The notes under the pieces are model-generated. The model did not search any database. It had not been told where the DNA came from and was given only the letters and a program-made list of their open reading frames with translations. Source: Nymphaea colorata (lineage: Eukaryota; Streptophyta; Magnoliopsida; Nymphaeales; Nymphaeaceae). Taken from it: a DNA stretch of 64,000 nucleotides. The stretch spans positions 17,229,149 to 17,293,148 of the forward strand of contig NC_045146.1 of the NCBI RefSeq assembly GCF_008831285.2, written 5' to 3'. Both the position numbers and the translations under genes were made by a program. Positions 53,703 to 64,000 of this stretch are shown in pieces. How positions within the stretch are numbered: the first letter of the stretch is position 1; each line of letters begins with the position of its first letter.

Positions 53703-56700
53703 AAGGAGAAAAACTTACAGAAGACTTTAGCCAACTCTTATATGGCAGTATTAGTACCTTAAATGAGAGAGGAGAAATCTTTTAGTTGGGTTCTTTGGCT
53801 TCTCCTGCAGCTCTTTTGGCCTTTGAAAAAAAAAAGGAAGCAGGTGAGGGCTGGCTGGTTTTGCACTTGGCCCACCACTAAGGTCAAAAATATGCAAAGT
53901 GAGAAGAAAGAAAGAAAGAAGAGAAAAACAAAGCTTAACAATTAGTGCCTGCCAACTTGCCTATCTTTACAAACTTGGAATGCTTGCACATGCTTGGCAT
54001 CATTTAGAGGACGAACAAAGTTCATAAAGAGCTCGCTCAAGAACCTGTTCATGTACTCATGTGCATCCTTTGGAACACGACGAAAAGATAGTTAACCCTT
54101 CTTAAATTTGTTGCTTTGCGGAGCATGTCAACTGTAACTTGGTGGAAGCCCTGTGCCACAGTAGCGCGAAATAGTTGTTTATGAATATGCATGGGGAACA
54201 ATCAAGAAACAACACAGTTTCATTCAGTCACCAGAAACCTCCATCTACAGTGGAATTTCGTTTCCTCAAAAAAAAATCGATTTAGAAACAGGGAACTTGT
54301 GACTTTCTTCAAAGAGGCAGAAACTTGGAGAAACTCATTTGTATTTGTCAGAATTTTGATTCGTTTATACGGAAAAGAACTGTTTTTGAACAATTTATTT
54401 TCACTTCATAATTGATTCTTTCGTTTTTTCTTTTATCGTTTTAGTCTTGCTTTTTCTCATTAAGTTTTGTGTTCTTCACAGCAATGTCATACTACAAGTA
54501 AACGAGTAACTGTTCGCTGACATCTTAGTTTCATTTTTTCAAACTTTGGAACTGCTATATTGACTTTCTACTTCTAAGCAACTTATTACTTCTCATTCAA
54601 TTAGTATCTTGGTTACTTTGTTTTGAACTGTGAACTCGTTGAATGAGGATCAGGTGGCTTCCTGCTTCACCTTGCAAGGTCATTCTTTAACAAGAGTTCT
54701 TGTCTCGTTGTGGATGTGAAGACCATTTTTCTGGTTGCTCAATCAGGGAACAACTTGATCCTGATCCTGATCCCGATTCAAATTCATTAATGTAATAATT
54801 GGATGTTGGTTCAGTAAACAAAGCAAGCAACATTAGATAGCCCAAAGAGGCCAAGTCCCTTTCCCTTTCCCCTGTCTGTCTACCGGGGCTGCTTCGGAAC
54901 CAGGGTGGGGAGTGGTATACCCTTAATAATAACTGCTGTATAGATGAGTTGAAATTTCTTGAGCCTTCGAGTTCCCAATTTGCATCAAATGCACCAAATT
55001 TAATGGATCAGAACCTTCCAAATTGTATAAGGCTTGTGCTTGTCCAATAACCATGGGCAAAAGGTGGGATATGAAAATATTAAACTGTCAAACAAGCCAG
55101 TAAAAAATATGAGACTTAATTATGGGCCTGCCAGGCATGGGTAGTCTAGTTACATATCAATTTCAAAGCCTGAAACAACCATATCCGGATCCATTTGATT
55201 TTGGACTTCATCTTGATAGATTTTCTGCATTGGGTAAAACTTGGTTGATTCAACTGGGGTGGAAACTAAAGAAAAGTAAAAGAGAAGGGAACTAAAGAAA
55301 TAAAAGAAGCAGTGCAGACATGGCAGCCTTGGAGGAGCACACCTCAAGGGAAACTCTGCTACTTGGAAAGGTTGGCAGATCATGATCTATGGTGGTGCCC
55401 ACATTATCAACGCATGCCTCTGGAGCTCCACAGCATGAAATAAGTATGATAGGGATGGGGCACCAAAGTCTGCTGCTTCTTGTTTGGTTTCTTGAATCTT
55501 TCTCTAATGCAGTTGGTGTCAATAATATCAGTATGGGGAAGCGAAACATTTTACTGAAAGAAGATACGGAGACTCGTCGCCTGCTCCGTCGGTAGTCTAA
55601 ATTTTAACTGCATCTTCTTAAAAAAGAAAAGATTGGTACAGGCTGATGAATCGGCTTATTCTGCCGATTCAAGCTTAGTGTAGGCCGAATTTGAGGTCGC
55701 CCTTTTTATTATTGTCTTATTTTGATAAAATTGGCTGATACAAACAGACCAACATTGAAATAATCGGGCTTTTGTATTTTTTGAGTAGAGGAAGATGCCC
55801 TGAAGATGCCGAAGTCAATTCTTTTTTTTTTTTTTTTTTTTGTCTTTAGGGTTCAGGGTTGCTTCAAAATCTGGATAGGGGATAGAGAGTTAGACACCTG
55901 TCAACTAAAGTGTCCTACTAAAATGTCCTGCATTAACTTTTTACAAAAGAATAGTACTCATAAAAATTGAACTGACAACCGACTAGGGGCAACCGACTAG
56001 GGGCAGAAAGCAGGTGGGGTCTCCGTGATGATATGCCCCTAGGAGCCCACTCTTTCAAACCTTATTCATTATTGAAACTTGGGTAAACTTCCGTTAGTTA
56101 TATAGGTTAACCCCATGAGACTCATGTAGTTGCCCCATGATCAAGTGAAAATTTGTTAACTATATATATAGTTCCTCATAAAATAAACTGTTTATCTCGG
56201 CTCCTGACCCACCAATCCAACCAACCCGAGGCTTCTTATTTTGGGGTTGATGAAAAGGAAAAACCAATAAGGCCAATTTCAAAGGCCCCATGTGATGTGG
56301 GCCAATAGTTGATCGCTTGGGAATTTATAGCATCTATTGGGACCCCATCGTTTGGCATATGCTAGCACTCTGTCCTTTTGCACTAGTGATCGATCGTATA
56401 TCAGCGTCCTTGCCAACTGATAATTATGATGTATTCCATGATCCAAAGATCAACCAAGTGCTAGGAAGTCATCTGCTTCTTTAGAATTCACCAAAGAGAA
56501 TCTAAACAGATCGTGGTTACATGGTGACCAATCAATCAACTAAAGCAGATCACAGATAATTTCTCCATTGAATTTCCTTAATGTTCATTATGGCAATGAA
56601 AGTAAAACAAATGGTTAGGAGTTATGTCTTGTCACCAGGGACAAGCCACAATTAAATTTTGGCTTCTGCTACTGCCATGATTGACCTCTTCCCAGTTTTG

Positions 56701-57149
56701 GTGGGACTAATTCCTCAGAGATGATGCATGTGGGTGACCACAAAATCTATAATTAACTCATTGTTTATCTCAACTACCATCATGCAATCCAAAAATTGGA
56801 TCCAAAAGGCATCCTAGGCCAGTTTAGGCTGATTCAAGAGAGAAAGGCCCTTGGTTCCAACGCGAGGCGCGCAATCTCAACCATCAATCTAAAACAGATA
56901 AGCGGTGCTGGGAAAAAAATTCTCACGGAAATGAAATCGACGCATGCTGAGTATCTTTTATTTTCCAGGTTCTGGCTTAATGGTTTCTTTGTTTTGGATG
57001 GTGAGGAATCATCATGGAACCAGTAGATCTGCTAGCAGAAGAAAAGAAAACCCTTGGTCTGCTTTGAATATCATGTCTTATAAGGTCAATGAGCAAGCTC
57101 ATGGTCTTGAATGGCAGGGTTCAGACTTGAACTCAACACCATAGTAATT
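53703..57149. other. Intergenic stretch, no convincing gene
   Basis: A poly(T) run lies at about 55820-55841 and a 14-bp tandem duplication at 55977-56004. Near 55320-55470 the minus strand has balanced composition but no recognised domain. No gene is supported. Confidence 0.35.
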
Positions 57150-57320
57150 TGTCTTGTAATGACCACTTTGAAAAGTTTGCTCTTGTGTCTACGATTGTGA
57201 GGAATCTTGAAAGACTTATAAAGGAGGTTGCTAAGTGATTAATTGTCGTAGTTACTATCCTTTTTCAAGTTAAAACCCAAACCGCTAGATGATGAGTTGG
57301 GATCAGCCAGTGGGGTTGTT
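57150..57320 (+). repeat. Third copy of the LTR-like repeat of 1.1-1.5 kb
   Basis: In complement it reads GTTTTAACTTGAAAAAGG, CAATTAATCACTTAGCAACC, TCCTTTATAAGTCTTTCAAG and ATTCCTCACAAT, following both copies at 1090-1466. It is better preserved and in the opposite orientation. Confidence 0.5.
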
Positions 57321-57900
57321 ATATGGTGATTGTATGTTCATATAAACAGGAGAGAGGGACCGTGCATGTCTGAACTCTTACCAACTTTGGATTCAATAAG
57401 CTCATAGCTCTTCTTTTAAGGCATGAAATTTACATGCACCCTCAGAAGTGGGTCCAGTGAAAGTGGGTCTATGAGCACCATGATGCCTGCTTGGGTCCAT
57501 ATCGGGTAGGTGGACGTTTTCAGTACCTGGATCATGTTCTTACTGTGGCAAGAACAACCGGTCACGTTGCTTCGATGGACAGATGAAGTTGCTACTGATA
57601 AAAAAACACGGCCAAACAGCCTATATTTAAGGCTGGGTCATCCAGGGGAGAATTAGCACCAGAAGGAGCAAGAAATGCATGAAAAAACCAAGCAAGAAGC
57701 AAGCAACAAATGCTCATGCGTTGCCAAGAAAAGAACGGAGGGGAGAAACCATGAACTGGAGCCACGGATTTATGGATAATGAAATTAATGGTAGGAGCAT
57801 TGATTGAACTTCACACCCTATTGGGTGTGTGTGGTGACAAAAGTTTTAAACAAATTTCCAACTAAAAATCTAGCGAAAATTTAAAAAAAAAAAATCTTGT

Positions 57901-58041
57901 AAGAATAACACTATATTCTGAAAGAATAACATAATATCTAAGGTGTATGATAAGAACAAGACTATGTTCTGAAACAAGAACATAATATTTGTGGTGTTTG
58001 ATAAGAGGAACACTATGTTCTGAAACAAGAACATAATATTT
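57901..58041. repeat. 51-bp tandem repeat, nearly three copies
   Basis: Units start at 57901, 57952 and 58003. All share ACTATRTTCTGAAA and AACATAATAT. Because 51 is a multiple of three, the minus-strand frame shows a 17-residue repeat (YYVLVSEHS), but this appears to be a by-product. Confidence 0.9.
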
Positions 58042-58636
58042 TTGAAACATGGACTATTGGACTATAGGGCCATGTATTCTAAAAACATCGTGTTCTCTTT
58101 TAAACAAACACCTTCGTAGGGTGTTGCGACTTCTCTTGGTGAAAGTTCTAAGTCCAACCCTCTTGAGAACAGCAACAAGACCAATTGAGTGCACCTCATG
58201 AATCCAGGAAGTGTACATCCTGCTTTGGCTTTCCATGGGGGGATGCACAGTTTGTTCTGGACTTTCAAAAAGAAAAACGTCACGAGATAAAGCCAGTGGA
58301 ATCAAACACGAGATGCCTGCATAACCAGATATAGCTATTTAATGTAGCCACATGGGACAACTCATTGTCATGAAAAAGATGTCACAAAGCCAGGATCACC
58401 AATTAGATAACAGGATATGCCTCTTTATGCCTTCGGGTTGGATCATTGTTCGGGTCTAGAGCGATCCAAACGTAAAGCTGCATGCCTTACCAAATTTTGA
58501 CAAAAAGAAAACGGATTTGGGTTTAGCTATTCCACCCACACCCAAGCTGATGACATCTCTTGCTTTAATATTACTGGTCAGATATTGGGCAGCTGCTTTT
58601 CAACCTGTATCTTGTTCCTCATTAATCAAGTTTAGC

Positions 58637-58762
58637 TTCATTTATAATCATTATAGATTCTGCAGTACACTGATATATGTGCATATGTGTGTGTTTAACT
58701 TCATTTGTGATCAGTATAGATTCTGCACTGTACCAACATATGTGCATGCATGTGTGTGTGTC
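58637..58762. repeat. 63-bp tandem duplication
   Basis: Units 58637-58699 and 58700-58762 share TTCATTT, TATAGATTCTGCA and the ATATGTGCAT/TGTGTGTG end, with about ten differences, so it is older than the others. A GT-rich tract follows. Confidence 0.8.
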
Positions 58763-60275
58763 GTGTTTGCATATCTTGATGCATGTGTGTGTGCGCACGC
58801 AAGGTAGTCTGCTACTTGAATGTGTTGGGTCTGCATCCAAAAAAGGTAGATCCATTAAAGGAGGTTCTGTACACGAGCATTCGTCTGATATGGGCTCATG
58901 CTATCTAAGATGTCCTTGTATCTCCAAAAGAACCATCTGGATGTGTGCATTTATTTTGTTGAGTGGGATGGTTCCTGTGTGGTTGGAAGTAGATGTGACT
59001 GAGCTGTAAACTAGATCTGGATGTATTTGGACCCATAATCAGATCCACTTCAAAATTGGTATCACCCTTCCAAGCATATGCCAGAGACAAAAACAAAGTC
59101 ATGATTGATAGCCAGAAATGAATTCCGTATGCTTCAAAAGGCGTAGCATGGCTGGTCGAGCTGGTGGCACTACATTAACCATTCGATTCCCATAGGTACT
59201 ATGCTCATGTGCCGTATGAGGTATAGCGCAGTATCAAGATTAAGGTACACTTTCTCCTTATTGGCACTAACACGGCATTGGATATTTCGTCGTAATCCTC
59301 TTGTTCATCTAGGGGCTAATTGAAGTTAATTGAGTTTAATCTCGACCAAAATCTTAAAGTTTGAGCTTATATTTATGAGCAAAATGACTAAATTATGACT
59401 TGATCCAGGGTCTTACCACTTGATATATTCTTCACATGTTCTTGCTACTTCTTTCCTTTCCTACAATGTCGTCCGAATCGATTCATTGCCAATTTGGAGA
59501 ATCGTCCGATTCACCGATTCGGCTGCTCTAAATGGGAATCGGGTAAAAGCAAGGAACATGTGCTTTTCAAATAAGTTCCACAACGGGGAGGTCGCATAAC
59601 GGAACGGGGGGAGGGGGCACCGAGCTTGAACTCGTGTCAAATCGACACGTCAGTTAGACGTCTACGTCAGCATCCAGAAAGTCCAAAAAGGCCGTCAGGG
59701 GTCCATGCCCTCTGCTCAATTACTGAATTACCCTAAGCATATTGGTCAAAGGCACGTTTCTCCCCGAGCTTACTCTGTAGCGTGGGTTTGGATCTGTTCG
59801 GAAGCGTCGAACCGATTCGACTTCGGTTGGTTATTGGAACGTTGGAGGTTTGCTATTTTAGCCAATAGTTTTCAAGCTGAGCAAAGTGCCTCGATTCGTT
59901 TATGCTACGATTCAAAAAATAAAAAATGCATCCGACATGTTACCAACGTCTCTCTGTCTTTTTCAAAATTAAATAATAGTGTAAGCACCAAGGAACCCCT
60001 AATACGTAGAAAAAGACGTGCTACCTGTGCTTGCACACATATCTATACATATAAATACGTTATGGATAAGCTAGAGATATGCATATTCACATAAAAAAAT
60101 TGCTAACATCTAAGTCTTAGATGTTAAGATTTACGTCAAATTTGCTAATAGCTGCAGGCTTTAGATACTTTTTTTTTAAAAAAAAAGGATGAAGGGTGAG
60201 TTTTGACAATACTTCAAAAATGTAGTTTTGGATTGAAAATAGTAAGGAATCTTTAAAGTGAGGGTTATTGAATAG
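58763..60275. other. Intergenic stretch, no gene recognised
   Basis: A plus-strand frame at 59705-60094 has no recognised domain. Sequences near 59460-59560 contain several GATTC/GAATC words that look repetitive. Confidence 0.35.
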
Positions 60276-60357
60276 ATAATTGTTCTCATTCTTAACTTTT
60301 TGGGATTAGAGTCGAAATAATTGTTCTCATTCTTAACTTTTTGGGATTAGAGTCGAA
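60276..60357. repeat. 41-bp perfect tandem duplication
   Basis: 60276-60316 and 60317-60357 are identical (ATAATTGTTCTCATTCTTAA and following). Confidence 0.95.
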
Positions 60358-60610
60358 ATTGTTAGGAGGCGGGTTGAAATATGTCGAACCAAAGATTGAG
60401 TCCAGAAGTAGGTCGGATCGTTAGGGTGAATATGAGTAGACATATTGGTACCAAAAAGATAGTCGAGTACCCAACTCATGATTGGCTCGGCCTGACCACG
60501 TAGCTATCATATGGGCTAGTTCAGTAACAAAAAGAAACTGGGTTGGGCTGCCTAGGCCAAGTATCGAGAGCTCAACTCAGTGCTATACAATCTTTAAACT
60601 TCATCTCTTC

Positions 60611-60712
60611 TTTGATCTTTCTCTGTCTATACATCATATTGCTTGGTGAGACATCTGTTCCTATTTTAATTTTTGATCTTTCTCTGTCTATACATCATAT
60701 TGCTTGGTGAGC
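60611..60712. repeat. Tandem duplication, 61-bp period
   Basis: TTTGATCTTTCTCTGTCTAT and CATCATATTGCTTGGTGAG occur at 60611 and again at 60672 without change; the repeated part is about 40 bp, separated by about 20 bp. Confidence 0.95.
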
Positions 60713-63704
60713 TATCTCTCTCAACCATCTTTTATGCCAACAAGTGCAGATTTCTTCTGTTATTTCTGCAAACGCTCGATGACTGCCAAGTGTTTCACTG
60801 ACAATTGCCGAAGTTTTTTTTTTTTTTTCCTACCCACCTAAAAAAGTGGCACAAATTCCGTTGGCGTTATTTAACCATTTCCACCTGAGGAAGTGACATA
60901 AATTTTGTTGGCCTTATTTAACCCACTGTCGGTCCAAGCATGAGACATTAGATTTTAATTGGTCTTTAGATCTTGCGTTTCTTCCAAATGAAGGAATGAG
61001 TTAGATGGGTCTTGCACGTTGATTTGACACTGCCGCTCATGATCCTTTATTTACAATTCCTATAAGTTTGGTAAAAATTAATGGCACACGTAATTTTATA
61101 ATAGTTATAAAGGTATGTCCTTGTTTAAACGATTAATTCAATATGTAAAAGAGCACTTGTTAAGTCACAAAAAATAATTTGGGAAATAATCTCATAATTT
61201 GAATGCACGGTCACTATTTTTTTTTCAGATATAGTTGAAAGATAATTACAGTAAGTAAAGATATTTATAGAAAGTGACAAATTTTACCATGTGGGTTTCA
61301 ATTTTCTTAATTATATCTTTTACTTTAAAAATCCAGCGTGATTCCCCTGAATAATGCGATGACAAAGTTAGTTGCATAAAATCCAATGCAACCAACGTCC
61401 AATCTTAAGGCAATGCGATGCAAATCCAAGGAAAGATTTCGCAAAAACCTAAATAAAATGAGGATATAAGTTAAATTAATATAAAATAAAAAAACATAGG
61501 AAATTAACAAGTTAAAATAGTAGTTGAAGTAATCATCATACACCAAGAACAAAACTTCATAACAACCATTAATTAGAAAAAAAAAAAGTGTACTACATTT
61601 AGTATTTGAAACCTACCTGATGGGCATAAAGGGTCGAACTTGGTGCATGTTGTTGCAACACCTTACATACAAAAAGTTATGTTTATGTATCATAGGAGAT
61701 AGGTCCTATGTGCAAGTTAAAGCATGCAGAGATCTCACCGCCTGATACCAACATAGCTTTCAATCTTGAGGATAAGGGAAAGGAGCTCTAGCCTGAATGG
61801 TGGAATTAACCCTTCCGCTGACCCGAAAACTTAGCTGGTAGAAGCTTGATTTGAATACTGAAACAAATTCAAATACATGATATGTGATTCTAGTTCTCCA
61901 TCTTTTTGGATCCACCACATGAATCTTGCTAGTTGCAGTCCTTGACTGTATTAGAATTGGATTCGAGATGATGAAGAGCCGATCTAATGGTTGCTCTTGT
62001 ATAGGATTAATATGACATGAGTCGTCAATTTGAAAAAAATTACAAAAGGACGCACAAAGTTTGGACGAATAACAAAGTAACACACAATCTTTAATTATAG
62101 ATTTATACGCACATATTAGAAATATGAGGAGATCCCAGATCCTTGTTTTTGTGAACTTCATATCTACATCTCTTCAAAAACCTTTTTTTTTTTTCTTTTG
62201 TTTCTTTTGGGGAGTGTCGGGATTTGATATCCTAGGGACTTAAATCACCAAGCATAGAGGAGCTCAACCTTCTTCTTTTTTTTTTTTTTTTCAAAAAACT
62301 GCTTATTGGCACAAAATATTAGATTTCGAATTGGAATGACAAAAAATACTTCTCATGAAAATGCACTTCTCTTTTGGCTAACGCAAAAACCCTTTTGCCC
62401 TTAAAATGAGTTTCTTTTTGTTATTTTATATTAAAAAGTATTTTTTATTTTCAGTGCACGGTTCTTCGTGAAAATTGGGAGCCTAATTGTTAATCTTTAA
62501 AAGGTTAAGCTATGATTTATTACTTGCCCAAACATTAGGCACTGTTTTATAATTTTTTTCATAAGGTTTTAGCAGATCTTGGACTCAAAGTACATAGATC
62601 CAATTGTAGACTTGGGCCCGAACCCAAAGAACGCACTTAGGTTCGTCTCTTTCTCCAGCTTGGCCAAATGTCTATATCTTCTAGAAAGTCCAGTACTTGC
62701 TCAACTAGCTCACTAGGATCCAAGGCCGGAATTTCTTGGATCTATGTCAAACTAGATTTGCAGCAACAGCGGCGACTGGAAAAAGATTTTTTTTCCGGCA
62801 GCAGATGCGAATCAAAGCCAGACCCGAACCAGATGAAATGTCAGATCATGTCAGACCTGGATCGGTACTTGATCATCCCAGAAAAGCCAGATCCGGGTCG
62901 GACTCCACCAAACCCGACCCGTTTTTCTTTCACATTGAGTCCTACAGATCATATCTTAGTAGGTATTTTGGTTGGTCCGTCATTGTCCGAGCTGCGATCT
63001 GGGATGTATGTGACTGAATCAGCCGTCACATGGGAATTATTTTTCAAATCTAAAATAGAAAACTGGATCTGATACTCATCTCCTTCGGCACATGTAGATG
63101 ATAGGAAAGATGCCGGTAATCGAATCTTTCTTTCTTCTTGAAAAGTCCTCCGACTCAACTGCTGAATTAGATATTCCAAAGTGTTGGAAATGAATCCCAA
63201 GTTTCGGTTGGATGAGAGGAAACAATTTCATATTAGAAAAGTTTCTATTTGGTTATATGCATAAATTATTCGACCCTTGAATATTTTTTGTTATTTCTCA
63301 AAAAAATATTGTGTATGATGGGATCCGTGTGTGACCTTGGATTCATCGTTAGCGATTTCATGATGGATCAAAACTGTTTTTTTTTTTTCCTTCTCTCGTT
63401 TTCAAGATTTGTGGCTGTTTTGGGATGGTGAATGTAAAGCGTGATATCTATGAACAAGAGTGCATCTTATTCTAAAGATCGAAGATGGACAGAAAAAAAA
63501 TGACAAAAAGAAAATGTAAGATCTGAGAATTTTCGAACATGAGATCCCGGTGAAAAGCCAGACGAAAGGCTTCATTTATGGTGGTCAACTACAGAAGCAA
63601 CAATCACGGCGCCCGGAAATCCTGGGTCGTTCTTGTTGGGCATCTCTATCGGAAAAGGGGGTGTTTTGGGCATTTAACGATAGGGTGAGAAGCCGCCTCT
63701 AATA
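60713..63704. other. Intergenic stretch, no gene recognised
   Basis: AT-rich with poly(T) runs (about 60815-60829, 62180-62193, 62275-62292). Only short frames without recognised domains. GC content rises from about 63600 on, towards the next gene. Confidence 0.4.
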
Positions 63705-63878
63705 ATGGCGACTGAGCCGAGTGGGAAGGAGAGGCCAATCGGCGCCGGACGCCAAAAGGCGGATTCTGCTCCGCTTAAAGCGGCAGCTCGAGTTCCCAGC
63801 TTCAGTTCTTCTCCCAGTTGCAGCGATCGAGCAAGAGAGAGAGTGAGGGAGTTGGCGGTGAGTTCCCACATGGTCTAG
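63705..63878 (+). other. Upstream ORF in the leader of the last gene
   Basis: ATG in context AATAATGGCG, then 56 more codons to TAG (MATEPSGKERPIGAGRQK at the start). It ends 75 bp before the presumed IQD start, in another frame. It could be a translational uORF, or a first exon of something else, because TTGGCG|GTGAGT at 63858 is a good donor. No family recognised. Confidence 0.3.
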
Positions 63879-63952
63879 GGTTTCTCTTTGGAGAGAAGGA
63901 AGGATAAGAGAAAGAGAGGGAGGAGGGAGGGAGAGAAAAAGAGAGAGATTCA

Positions 63953-64000
63953 ATGGGGAGATCGAGTAGCCTTGCATGCTTGAACATTGTTGCTTGCGGG
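63953..64000 (+). CDS. IQD: N-terminus of a probable IQD protein (partial)
   Basis: ATG at 63953 begins MGRSSSLACLNIVACG, cut by the window end. The MGRS..SCL.IIACG pattern is how IQD32-type IQ-domain, calmodulin-binding proteins begin. Known role of the family: microtubule- and membrane-associated calmodulin scaffolds. It is preceded by a GA-rich leader (63831-63950), common in plant genes. Only 16 codons are visible, so the call is tentative. Confidence 0.45.
   Translation, partial: MGRSSSLACLNIVACG

Noticed and set aside
56796-57026. 76-codon plus-strand ORF
   Set aside because: Starts with TTG and has no recognisable family.
57901-58041. CRISPR-like array
   Set aside because: Units are contiguous 51-bp tandem copies without unique spacers, in a plant nuclear setting.

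Overview
This is nuclear DNA from a flowering plant. The evidence is intron-containing genes from plant-specific or plant-type families (a VND-type NAC factor, a BBR/BPC GAGA-binding factor, a group I bZIP, an IQD-like N-terminus, a plant linker histone). Around them lies AT-rich intergenic DNA full of microsatellites, MITE-like elements, tRNA-derived SINE-like elements and a dead LINE. The species cannot be named from the sequence.

Layout. 0-2 kb: a long hairpin, LTR-like fragments and a (GA)n tract. 2.1-4.1 kb: a three-exon NAC gene on the minus strand. 4.1-22.7 kb: no convincing gene; repeats, two MITEs near 8.5-9 kb, one at 14.8 kb and SINE heads. 22.7-23.1 kb: a broken copy of mitochondrial ribosomal protein mL53 (minus). 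25.0-25.7 kb: a two-exon histone H1 gene (minus) with TATA and CCAAT boxes. 27.6-34.2 kb: a BBR/BPC gene (plus), apparently with a very long intron in its 5' leader. 34.9-36.7 kb: a decayed LINE. 36.9-44 kb: tandem duplications, a composite microsatellite and a MITE. 45.4-50.4 kb: a four-exon bZIP gene (plus). 50.4-63.6 kb: no convincing gene; more repeats and short tandem duplications. 63.95 kb to the end: the first codons of a probable IQD gene (plus).

The four recognised complete genes all act in the nucleus: three DNA-binding transcription factors and one chromatin protein. They are unrelated families and nothing suggests a cluster or operon. One possible link is that the window encodes a GAGA-repeat-binding BPC protein while many GA/CT tracts lie in leaders, introns and flanks of its genes, including the BPC leader; this is inference.

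I found no CRISPR array, organelle insertion, rRNA or convincing tRNA, and no coherent unknown multi-gene system. The more unusual signals are a probable GC-AG intron in the NAC gene, a repeat family tied to (CT)n(TA)n microsatellites, a 134-nt hairpin, and a striking number of perfect or near-perfect 30-100 bp tandem duplications.
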